DNA of 64,000 nucleotides from Pycnococcus provasolii (taxonomy: Eukaryota; Chlorophyta; Pseudoscourfieldiophyceae; Pseudoscourfieldiales). Under the pieces are notes generated by a model, which was given only the letters and a program-made list of their open reading frames with translations, had not been told where the DNA came from and searched no databases. The stretch covers positions 682,001 to 746,000 of the forward strand of contig CP150546.1 of NCBI GenBank assembly GCA_049487715.1, written 5' to 3'. Below, one piece after another: positions 52,037 to 60,584 of this stretch (the stretch's first letter is position 1; each line of letters opens with the position of its first letter). Position numbers and translations under genes: made by a program.

Positions 52037-53659
52037 CTCGTCCGAGGCCCGAGGCGCGCCACAGTGGTGGCAGGTCGCGCCACGGCACACAGCGAGGCGA
52101 AGGGTGTGGTCGTGAGGGGCGAGCCGCGAGGGGCGAGGCCTACTGTAGAGGAGTGGTGCAAGGCGGTGTGGTGTGTCCAAGGCCTCGAGGAGGAGAGGGG
52201 AAGGGAAGGGCAGCGCGGTGCGGTGCAGGGCAGCGGGTCCACAGCAGGGCCGAGTTAGCGCTCAAGCAGCGGGGCAGTGCAGTGCAGTGCGGTGCAGTGC
52301 ACTCACTGGTGCAGTGCAGTCTGCAGTCTGCAGTCTGCAGTGCAGTCTGCAGTCTGCAGTGCGGTGAACAACACTGGTCGCGAAGAGAAGGTGTCGACGA
52401 CTCCTAGCTACGATAGAGTCGCACTGGACTGGACGATAGACGTGTTGTGTTGTGTTGTGTCGCTCCCCTTCCCTTCCTTCTTCTTACTGTACAACCGGAG
52501 CTCCACTCCATTCTCCAACAGGTCTCGCTGTTCTTTTGTGAGTCGTCAGTCGTTCTCAACACCTGGTCTCAACATCCTGTGCAGGGTCGGGATCCCATCC
52601 CACACAGTTTAGTACAGTTTACACAACAGGTTGAAGTTGGTTGGTGAGGGCACCGCGGCTCGAGGGATCCGAGGGAGTACGAGGGAGGCGCAACGCCTCT
52701 CCCTGGGGCCTGTCTCGCCTGCTTCTTTCCTGTTCCTGGGTAAGACAACTTGCCTGTTGTCGCGTCGCCTCGGTCTCGGCTTCCGAGGCGGTTGGTTGAC
52801 AATGCTGGCCATGGGCTTCTTCACCGCTACGTTAGTTGTACCTGCACAGATGTTGTCGATGCTTCGAAGCAACACGCGATCGATGCGATGCGATGTTGCA
52901 CCACCCGCTGGTCTAACCTGTGTCGAAGGTGGTACCACCCATGAACAGCGAAGGAACAGCGAAGGTGAAAAGTTAGGTTAATGTTAACCTCAGTTCCTGA
53001 CGTCCTTCCGCGTCGTTCTCGTCTGACGTTCCCACTTCGCGAGCAAGCGATGCGAGGCGCGGCCGGCCATGCGTGCATGCATGCGATAGTGGTGCTCGCT
53101 CCTTCGTTCGGTCGCTCGATGCTGGACCCCTTTTCCACTTGCAACTTGCAAGCGACCGACCTTTGTTATCACCTGTTTGAACCTCTCGTCGGGATTTCCC
53201 GTTCAAGCGAGGCGTTCATCGCAGGCAGGTTACCTCCGAGAGTCTGTCCTACCGCGCTCAATTTTCACACACGCCGTTATTAGGGAACGACTACGTAGTG
53301 GCGTTTCACTCTTGCCAAAAGCACAGAGAAGGCACATAAAGTTTCCCGGGCGGGCAGCTCCACGGGAACGGCGCTTTTCAAGTTCTTGGTTCCATACATG
53401 AACGACCGTCTCCAAAGTCCCAACCCCCAAACAGAAAAAGAAGATCTTTCGCCTTGAACTTCCGCCTGCGCAAAAGTTCAAAAGCACCACCTTGGCAGCC
53501 TGGAGGGGCCGACTTCGAAATTCCAACGCCGCGGCGCCATGACATGATGTGCACATGAACAAGGTCGGATTTGGCACAACCTTACCTTAACATGGAATAG
53601 GAAAGTGCACACTTCTCTTACACACGATGACAGTTGTTCGCACACCATCGTACAGTGCT
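52037..53659. other. 1.6-kb intergenic region upstream of the giant gene
   Basis: This is the longest gene-free stretch. It contains GTGCA and CAGTCTGCAGTCTGCAG short repeats at about 52275-52365, TGTTG repeats at about 52445-52460, a GATGCGATGC repeat near 52880 and GTTAGGTTAATGTTAAC near 52972-52986. Several frames of 60-120 codons exist on both strands but none has convincing composition, conserved motif or good context. It probably carries the giant gene's promoter and leader. Confidence 0.45.
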
Positions 53660-54406
53660 CTATGGCTCTCCGGTCGCCGCTACGAGCTGGTCAAACACGA
53701 GCGCCACGAACTTCACCTCTTCGCAGCCCGGCGTACTTACCGCATCGGCAAGGTTGCGATATGTCAGCAGACGGCGGCGCATGAAGTACTTGTCGACATA
53801 AGTCTTCGAGACTCCTGCCAAGCTGGCGAGTGAGTCGCGCTCTGAGGTACTTGGAACGCACGTCCCGCGAGGATTACTCCACCACCACGCACTAAGCAGT
53901 CTATCGTACGGCTGCTGCTGCACAGCGACAAGGTCGTCGCCAGTCGGGTAGCGGTATGCCCACGCAAGTCGTGCGGCGCCGTCGAGGTGCGTGACTCCGA
54001 AAGGTCCTTGCGCGTCCGTGACGCTTTCGTGGAACATCTCCAGCGCATCGGCGACAGACGTTTGTCCCGTTTCCACTTCTCGCATCACCCCGTCCGAAGA
54101 CAGGAAAATGGCCTGTCCGAGTGCCTCGACGACCGAGCGAATCGCCGTGCGTTCGTCTTTCTCTTCCCCTTGCGTCTGATAGCTGCAAGTTTCTTGCCCC
54201 GACAACGACAAGAAACTCCTCGTTGATGGCTCGACGTGATTGTCATCCAAGGTCGCCCTTACATCTCCAAGGAGGCCCTCCTTCCCATGAATGGATGAAT
54301 CCTTGGGAAAACACTGCTGCAACAACTCGTGATGATGATGAGCCTCGTGATGAGCATGAGCAAGCCCAGGCGACATGGTGAAATATTCTTCACACAGCAG
54401 AGACAT
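53660..54406 (-). CDS. small protein with divergent homeodomain-like segment
   Basis: A 248-residue protein from ATG 54406 (MSLLCEEYF); ATG 54376 (MSPGLAHAHHEAHHHH) is an alternative. A His-rich stretch lies near the N-terminus. Near residues 180-230, LLSAWWWSNPRGTCVPSTSERDSL and then AGVSKTYVDKYFMRRRLL have the helix spacing of a TALE/KN-type homeodomain. The recognition helix WFxNxR becomes YFMRRR, so the near-invariant Asn is lost. I therefore treat a DNA-binding role as a possibility only. The remainder (ALGQAIFLSSDGVMREVETG) has no recognised domain. It diverges from the adenosyltransferase gene. Confidence 0.5.
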   Translation of the reverse strand: MSLLCEEYFTMSPGLAHAHHEAHHHHELLQQCFPKDSSIHGKEGLLGDVRATLDDNHVEPSTRSFLSLSGQETCSYQTQGEEKDERTAIRSVVEALGQAIFLSSDGVMREVETGQTSVADALEMFHESVTDAQGPFGVTHLDGAARLAWAYRYPTGDDLVAVQQQPYDRLLSAWWWSNPRGTCVPSTSERDSLASLAGVSKTYVDKYFMRRRLLTYRNLADAVSTPGCEEVKFVALVFDQLVAATGEP

Positions 54407-55040
54407 GAACAAAGCAAAGAAAGCAAAGAAACACTTAAAGTGACTTGTTAAGGGCGAAAATGACACACACAAAGAAGTTCCCGGGAAACAGGGGGAAAAG
54501 TGTGACACCACACCTAGGCTGACAGGGACGGGAAACGTTGAAATTTCTGCCCAGAGAACAGGGTGGAGGGGGAAGATGAAAAATTATTCCACCTATTCCA
54601 GGCTTGTTTCCCCGCGGGGGATTTCACCGGGATTTTCATCTGCTTTGTGCCCTAGACTAATTGATCTGCTCAAGATCTGCTTTGTACCACATTTTTTATC
54701 TGCTTTGTTGGGTTGGGAAGAGGTGGGTGTTGGGAAGCATCTGCTTTGCGCTTTTTGAGCGAGGGTCCGGCGATTCCTGTTTGTCTATTCCTGTTTTCGG
54801 GGTTTCACTTTTAGTAGGGGTTTCACTTTTAGGGGTTTCACTTGTTACTTTTAGGGTTAGTATGTTAGGGTTAGGGTTATTATGTTAGGGCTAGTGTTAT
54901 TATGTTAGGGTTATTATGTTAGGGTTAGTATGTTAGGGTTTTAAAAAAGGAAACGGGTGGCTGTCCCGTTCTCTCGTCCCGATCCGGCACGTGCCGATCC
55001 GGCATTTCTCCTTGTTCCGTTTCTCGCCGAAGTTTTTTCC
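54407..55040. promoter_or_regulatory. divergent promoter region with three repeat types
   Basis: It holds four copies of ATCTGCTTTG (54638, 54675, 54698 and 54739), three GGGGTTTCACTT-type repeats at about 54800-54844, and seven TTAGGG units at 54852-54939 spaced by TTATTATG or TTAGTATG. The array ends about 100 bases before the adenosyltransferase ATG. Confidence 0.6.
54852..54939 (+). repeat. degenerate TTAGGG / TTAGGGTTATTATG array
   Basis: Seven TTAGGG units start at 54852, 54866, 54872, 54886, 54906, 54920 and 54934. Most are separated by 8 bases (TTAGTATG or TTATTATG), giving a 14-base higher-order period. Confidence 0.9.
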
Positions 55041-55634
55041 ATGAAGATCTACACGCGCACGGGCGACGCCGGCGAGTCGTCGCTGTACAACGGAGAGAGG
55101 CGACGCAAGGACGACCTCGTCTTCGAGGCGCTTGGCGACGTCGACGAACTCAACTCGGTGCTGGGCGTGTGCCGCCACCTCGTAGAGACGGTCGTGCCGA
55201 GCGATGCGGACGAAGACGAACCTTCGTCGAGCGTCGCGAAGCAACTCACGGAAATACAAAGCAGGCTACTCGACGCGGGAAGCGCGGTTGCAACGCCGCT
55301 GACTTCCGAACAGACGGCGAAGCTGAAGCGCGCGCGTTTTCCCGCAGGGTGCACCGAACAAGTCGAAGCGTGGATCGACGCGCTGGACGCACATCTGCCG
55401 CCACTAACAAACTTCATCCTCCCCAGCGGCGGTGCGGCGGCAAGCCAACTGCACCTCGCTCGCACAGTGTGCCGACGAGCGGAGCGCAAGGTGGCGCGGC
55501 TTACTCACGAGCTTAAGGATGTCGAGCCGGAGGTGCTCACGTATGTCAACCGCCTCTCCGACTACCTCTTCACGGCAGCACGCGTAGTGGCCAAGGTGAG
55601 CGGCGCGACGGAAGTGTGCTACAAGAAGGTATAG
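55041..55634 (+). CDS. PduO-type cob(I)alamin adenosyltransferase
   Basis: A 197-residue enzyme that transfers the adenosyl group of ATP to cob(I)alamin, making adenosylcobalamin, the cofactor of methylmalonyl-CoA mutase; in eukaryotes it is usually mitochondrial (MMAB). The family start MKIYTRTGDAGESSLYNGERRRKDD carries the N-terminal ATP-binding segment, EALGDVDELNSVLGVCR follows, and the C-terminal signature is HLARTVCRRAERKVARL and VLTYVNRLSDYLFTAARV. The length suits the catalytic core. The ATG at 55041 leaves no room for a targeting peptide; the frame is open upstream to 54957 without an ATG, so import would need an unseen 5' exon. Presence of the gene implies cobalamin use rather than synthesis. 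Confidence 0.9.
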   Translation: MKIYTRTGDAGESSLYNGERRRKDDLVFEALGDVDELNSVLGVCRHLVETVVPSDADEDEPSSSVAKQLTEIQSRLLDAGSAVATPLTSEQTAKLKRARFPAGCTEQVEAWIDALDAHLPPLTNFILPSGGAAASQLHLARTVCRRAERKVARLTHELKDVEPEVLTYVNRLSDYLFTAARVVAKVSGATEVCYKKV

Positions 55635-55773
55635 CAATACAGGTCTACTGTACTGGAAGTTGGATAGCTGAACAATGATAGGCGAACCTGCATTCTTACG
55701 TTGCGTTTTAACGGACCCCTAGAGAGAAATTTCTTTGTATGAGTTTACAGTTTGTTACAATATCTTACGCTAC

Positions 55774-56721
55774 TTAGTCTATCAACGACGGAAAACGTGG
55801 CTGACGCAGAACGAACATGCGCACGTGGTCGGTGGAGAGCTCCTCGTAGCCTTCGACAGCCTCACACACGCTGTGCTCGTCGACGCACTCAAATGCGTCG
55901 CGTAGCTCTCGCTCCAGGCGCGTCGCAACCTCTGGATCACGCATTTCGTAGCACACGACGCCGACACGCGGCGGCTGTTGGTCACGATCTTCGTCGGCAA
56001 TTTCCATCATCACGCGCATTGTGTGCACAAACGGCGTGACAAAGTGAGGCTGGTACACAGGGTCTGTAACGACGACGAGGTCTGGTTGAGCTTGATCGCG
56101 AATGGCGCGTGTATTCTCGTCGTGCTCGCAACCCCAAGGGAGTGCCTCGACGCGAAGTGCCTCCACCCCGCTGAGGTTCTCCTTCATGAGCGGCACGACT
56201 CTCTCGAGGTCCGTGGCGACAACGTCTACGCACCCACCCGCCGCCAGCGCACTCGCAAGTAGGCCGGTTCCCGTTCCGAGCTCAACAGCACGCACGCCAC
56301 GCAGAGGAGTCGCCTTGGCACTCGCCGTCGTCGTCCTTTTCGATGCGTTGGCTTTCCTCGAAGCCTTTTTCGTCGTCGGAATCTTTTGCTTGGCGTTTGC
56401 CCTCGTGGTGATGAGTTCCCGCAGGTGTGTTGACGCTTCCGTTTCGCTTGTTAGGAGGTGGCACATCGTCATGATAGCCGCCTCCCACAGGACCGCGCCA
56501 ACTCCGATGGATCCCTTGTCTTGTTCGCCTTCGCGGTTGTGGCTTTCTCCGACGTCGTTAATTTTCTGCACGACTTCCACGCGTGTGTCGTAGAGGTTGA
56601 GCGCGACTTTTTCGTACGTTTGCAGCGTCCACCTGTCGAGTTGCGCGCACGGCATTTCGTCGTCGTGCACGTACTCGCCGTCGACGTAGCCTGAGAGGTA
56701 CAGGACGGGCGGGGGCGCCAT
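55774..56721 (-). CDS. METTL21/FAM86-like protein lysine methyltransferase
   Basis: A 315-residue class I methyltransferase of the lysine methyltransferase group PF10294. The pre-SAM element GVGAVLWEAAIMTMCHLL is typical. Motif I is AVELGTGTGLLASALA, followed by VDVVATDLERVVPLMKENL. The motif IV region is DLVVVTDPVYQPH, with DP-VY in place of the DxxY forms seen in METTL21. A Lys/Ala/Thr-rich insert (residues about 110-145) sits before motif I and looks like a surface loop. Relatives methylate chaperones, elongation factors or ribosomal proteins, so the substrate here is open. ATG 56721 sits beside a TATATATATA tract. The stop is followed by TGTAA motifs. Confidence 0.8.
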   Translation of the reverse strand: MAPPPVLYLSGYVDGEYVHDDEMPCAQLDRWTLQTYEKVALNLYDTRVEVVQKINDVGESHNREGEQDKGSIGVGAVLWEAAIMTMCHLLTSETEASTHLRELITTRANAKQKIPTTKKASRKANASKRTTTASAKATPLRGVRAVELGTGTGLLASALAAGGCVDVVATDLERVVPLMKENLSGVEALRVEALPWGCEHDENTRAIRDQAQPDLVVVTDPVYQPHFVTPFVHTMRVMMEIADEDRDQQPPRVGVVCYEMRDPEVATRLERELRDAFECVDEHSVCEAVEGYEELSTDHVRMFVLRQPRFPSLID

Positions 56722-57500
56722 ATATATATATCTATATGTGTGTGGCCCAAACTTACTTACTGACTGTAAGTTACCGCAGACTGACTGACTGACTGACTGA
56801 CTGAAGTTTAGACAATTTTGTTAAATATGAGCAGTTAAGGAAAGAGGTGATCAAGGCGAGTGACTTGTCGTCGACGGTGACAAGTTGACGACAAGACGTG
56901 ACGTGACAAGACGATGGATGACCAAGAAAGATGAGAAAGACGAGACCAAAAAAGAAACAGAAAACCCAGGACGCGGATTTTCGGGGTTACAAAATTCATT
57001 CGGGGTTACGAAATTCGGGGTTACAAAATTCGGGGTTAAGCAAATTGGGTTAAAAAAGAGGGAATCTTTTTCTGAGCAAGTTCTGAGGAAAAAAAGCCTA
57101 AAAGGGAGGGTTCCAAAAAGGAGGTTCCAAAACGAATAGGGTGCCCGGTGGTGTAGGAGGATGTAGGGAATCGAAAAAAGAGGAGGAAAAAGAGCAAGAA
57201 AAGAGGAGAAAAGGGGAGGAAAAAGAAGAGGAAAAAGCGGAACAGATGAGGAGGAGGGATGGGATCCCAAGGGCCAAGGGCAACGCCATCCATCCTGAGG
57301 ATTCCACACGGAGAAGAAACTTCTTAGAAAAAAAAAATAAAAAAAAACATGAGGCTGGAAAAGGTCCGTCCCCGTCATTCTCCTCGCCCTTTTTCGTCGC
57401 CTTTTTTCGTCGCTTTTTCGTCGGGGGCCCTTATTATTGGGGTCGGGCCACCTGGTCGGGTCGGGATCATTCTTCTTACCCCCGCGCCTTTCGCAGCGCC
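56722..57500. promoter_or_regulatory. divergent promoter region with TCGGGGTTA repeats
   Basis: It holds (TA) repeats at 56721-56733, six ACTG units at about 56779-56803, four copies of TCGGGGTTA at 56981, 57000, 57015 and 57030, a GGAAAAAG/GAGGAAAA purine tract at 57170-57240 and an A-rich run at 57328-57350. The open frame through the purine tract would encode Lys/Glu repeats; it has no ATG context I trust, so polyphosphate kinase is started at 57501. Confidence 0.55.
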
Positions 57501-60380
57501 ATGGCTCATGTGCCTCTGCTAATAACCACGCGTAATGTGCGTGCTCGTCCTATTCAATACTCACATGGGAACTCCACTTCTCGTCTTGGCCTTCCTCGTG
57601 CTTCTTTCACCAACACGAGCACGAGGTCTTGGAAAGTCGTGGTGGCGGCGGCACCACCTTCTTCTTCGGGAGGACGCGCGTCGTCGTCGTCGGCGTCGTC
57701 GGCGTCGTCGTCGTCGTCAACAACGCCGAGGAGTGGTTCGAGGAGTCGAAGAGCAAGGAGGAGCACGAAGCAAACGTCGGCACCCACGTCGTCGGCGCAA
57801 AAGCAAACGGAGGCACCCACGTCGTCGTCAGCATCTACCACCACCGCCAACACAACAACAACAGTCACAGAACCGCCAGTCACATCATCATCATCTCCTC
57901 CTCCTCCTCCTCCTCCCACCACCACCACAGAAGGCACAGATTCTCCAAACAACAACAGCAACAACAGCAACAACGACGACGTGCACGTCGTCATGCCCGA
58001 GCACATTCAGGAGGGCGTGCGTGAAGATATCGCCGAACTAGAGTTAGACGAGGTGGTGCGTTTCGACAGCGTGTACAACCACGAGCTGTCGTGGCTATCG
58101 TTCAACTGGCGTGTGCTGGCACTTGCGATGCACCCTAACCTGCCCGGCAGTCGAGGCACGACCGTCCCTCTGTACGAGCGCCTGCGCTTCGTCGCCATCT
58201 CCGCGTGCAACCTCGACGAATTCTTCGCAAAGCGCGTGGGAGGACTGAAGAGACAGGAGGTGGCGTCGTCCGTATCCGCACTCAAGGCGGAGGCATACCA
58301 GAGCTGGCCGGCAGCCAAGCAGCTGAACCTCATCGCCGACGAAGTGGAGCGCATGGTGGATGCACAATCGTCCATGCTGACCGACACGCTGCTCCCCGAG
58401 CTGCGCGAAAAAGGTCTGCTTAGCATCTGCCGCTACGACGAGCTGTCAACCGCCGAGCAGACCAGGCTTGACGAGTACTTTGCCAGCGAGCTCGAGGTTC
58501 TGCTCACACCCATCGCTCTCGACCCGGCTCATCCGTTCCCTCAGCTGCAGACGCTCAGCCTAAGCCTCGCCGTGCAGCTGCGCAATCCGGAGGATCAGGC
58601 GAAGGGGGGCGCCGATACAGCCTTGCGCGTTGCCATCGTGCCACTTCCGCCCAACCTCGCGCGCTGGATCGATGTTGACATCGAAGGCAAGACTGAAGGC
58701 AAGAACTGGACGTGCGTCACGCCGCTCGAGGAGATTGTGCGTGCGAACCTGGACAGACTCTTCGGCGGCATGCAGGTGGTTTCCACGCACCTCTTCCGCG
58801 TCACACGCAATGCGGAACTAGAGAGGCACGAGGAAGAGGCGGAGGACCTGCTCGACATGATCTCCGAGGAAATGCGCGAGAGGCGCTTTGCACCGTTCGT
58901 CAGGATGGAGATTGAGGAAGGCATGCCCACATTTATTCGAAGGCATCTCATGCGCGAGCTGAGCCTAAAGGACACCGACATTTTCGAGATGGACGTACCC
59001 GTGCTCGACCTGTCGTCGATCATGTCGCTTCCGGTCGGACACAAGGTGGCGTCGGGAGGATACGCGTGGCCTGCGTGGGAGGGCACCACACCCGGCGAGC
59101 TGCAGGGTGCCGTGGAGGGACGCGAGTCGTTCTTCGGCGCCATTCGTCGGCAGGACGTGCTGCTGCACCACCCATTCCACTCGTTTGGCAACACCGTACA
59201 GCGATTCGTCGAGGCGGCGGCTGACGACGAGCGCGTGGTGGCGATCAAGGCGACGCTGTACCGCACGTCGTCCGACAGCCCCATCATCAGCGCTCTCATC
59301 AAGGCGGTGGCGAAGGGAAAGCAGGTGGCTGTTCTTGTCGAGCTCAAGGCGCGCTTTGACGAGGAGCGCAACGTCAGCTTCGCGCAGAGGCTCGAGGATG
59401 CCGGCTGTGCGGTGGCGTACGGGGTCATAGGCCTGAAGACGCACGCCAAGCTCGTGCAGGTTGTCCGACGCGACGGCACGGGCAAGCTGGCGACGTACGT
59501 GCACATCGGCACGGGCAACTACAATCCATCGACGGCGCGTGTGTACACGGACTTTGGCCTGCTGAGCGCAAATCAGAGGATTGGCGCCGATGTGACGGAC
59601 GTCTTCAAGATGCTTACCGGGCTGCACAGCCAGGCTGCGGTGGGCGGTTACGACGAGCTTCTCGTAAGTCCGAAGTATATGATTGACGCCTTCGTGGAGC
59701 TCATCGACCGCGAGATCGAGGCGGCGAAGGAGGGCAAGCCGTGCGGTGTCACCGTAAAGGTGAACAGCCTCGACGAGCCCGTTCTCGTACGCAAGATCTA
59801 CGAGGCGAGCTTGGCGGGCGTGAAGGTGAATTGCATCGTTCGAGGTGTCTGCCGCTTACGACCTGGCGTGCCGGGGTTGAGCGACAACGTGCGCGTGATC
59901 AGTATCGTGGGGCGTTTCCTCGAGCATCACCGCATTTACTCGTTCATGAATCGAGGCGACCCACTGTACTACATTGGTAGCGCCGACTGGATGAGCCGCA
60001 ACCTCAGACGGCGTGTGGAGGTAGCGACACCGGTACACTCGGAGGAAGCCAAGACTGAGATCCAGCGTCTGCTGAACAGCTGCCTGTTGGATGGCGTGGA
60101 TGCATGGGAGATGCGCAGCGACGGCAGGTACGAGCGCCCGCAGACTATCGAAGAGAATACGCGGATGAGCATTTCGGCAGATAAAACGTGCGACATCTTC
60201 GACCCTGACCAGTACGTTTCAATTGACTTTGAGGACCCGTACGCGACGACGCCCATGGAGGCGGATGGCGTAAATGCGGGCCGCGGCGTGCCCGCACCTG
60301 AATGCCTTTCGGAACAGTACGGCATGCAGCAGAGCATGTGTGAATACTATGCGCGCAGGTCGCGTGTTAAGAAAACTTAA
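57501..60380 (+). CDS. ppk1: polyphosphate kinase 1 (PPK1)
   Basis: A 959-residue enzyme that reversibly polymerises the gamma phosphate of ATP into inorganic polyphosphate. The N-terminal 170 residues are basic, then Ser/Thr/Pro/Gln-rich; the start MAHVPLLITTRNVRARP could be an organelle transit sequence. The PPK1 N domain begins ELSWLSFNWRVL and NLDEFFAKRVGGL. The phospholipase-D-like catalytic core has LLHHPFHSFGNTVQRFV, the phosphorylated histidine H648 in GLKTHAKLVQVV, YVHIGTGNYNPSTARVY, and the second histidine H809 in FLEHHRIYSFMNRG. Motifs are complete, so activity is expected. Use of PPK1 is the bacterial route, found patchily in algae and slime moulds; most eukaryotes use VTC complexes. 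A cyanobacterial or bacterial origin is plausible but untested. Confidence 0.92.
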   Translation: MAHVPLLITTRNVRARPIQYSHGNSTSRLGLPRASFTNTSTRSWKVVVAAAPPSSSGGRASSSSASSASSSSSTTPRSGSRSRRARRSTKQTSAPTSSAQKQTEAPTSSSASTTTANTTTTVTEPPVTSSSSPPPPPPPTTTTEGTDSPNNNSNNSNNDDVHVVMPEHIQEGVREDIAELELDEVVRFDSVYNHELSWLSFNWRVLALAMHPNLPGSRGTTVPLYERLRFVAISACNLDEFFAKRVGGLKRQEVASSVSALKAEAYQSWPAAKQLNLIADEVERMVDAQSSMLTDTLLPELREKGLLSICRYDELSTAEQTRLDEYFASELEVLLTPIALDPAHPFPQLQTLSLSLAVQLRNPEDQAKGGADTALRVAIVPLPPNLARWIDVDIEGKTEGKNWTCVTPLEEIVRANLDRLFGGMQVVSTHLFRVTRNAELERHEEEAEDLLDMISEEMRERRFAPFVRMEIEEGMPTFIRRHLMRELSLKDTDIFEMDVPVLDLSSIMSLPVGHKVASGGYAWPAWEGTTPGELQGAVEGRESFFGAIRRQDVLLHHPFHSFGNTVQRFVEAAADDERVVAIKATLYRTSSDSPIISALIKAVAKGKQVAVLVELKARFDEERNVSFAQRLEDAGCAVAYGVIGLKTHAKLVQVVRRDGTGKLATYVHIGTGNYNPSTARVYTDFGLLSANQRIGADVTDVFKMLTGLHSQAAVGGYDELLVSPKYMIDAFVELIDREIEAAKEGKPCGVTVKVNSLDEPVLVRKIYEASLAGVKVNCIVRGVCRLRPGVPGLSDNVRVISIVGRFLEHHRIYSFMNRGDPLYYIGSADWMSRNLRRRVEVATPVHSEEAKTEIQRLLNSCLLDGVDAWEMRSDGRYERPQTIEENTRMSISADKTCDIFDPDQYVSIDFEDPYATTPMEADGVNAGRGVPAPECLSEQYGMQQSMCEYYARRSRVKKT

Positions 60381-60584
60381 GTCTATGATGCGAGAGAATG
60401 AAAGAGAGAGAGAGGAGATTGAAAATATTTTGTTAACTAATGAAAAGGTTCAATAAGAATATGTGCTCACTCTCTTTCCCTTTTTCTTTTCTCTCTGTAT
60501 ATAGTCTATGTGGGTCCCTTGCCGGGTCAAGTATAAGGGTAGTAGACGACTATCCAAAGACTAAGTTACTTTTCATTGTTGTTC

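Noticed and set aside
52037-53659. Several frames of 60-115 codons
   Set aside because: None has protein-like composition, a recognised motif or support from overlapping structure; the region is repeat-bearing upstream DNA.
57141-57500. N-terminal Lys/Glu-rich extension of polyphosphate kinase
   Set aside because: The sequence is a purine tract followed by an A-rich run and the first residues do not resemble a targeting peptide; ATG 57501 gives a better start.
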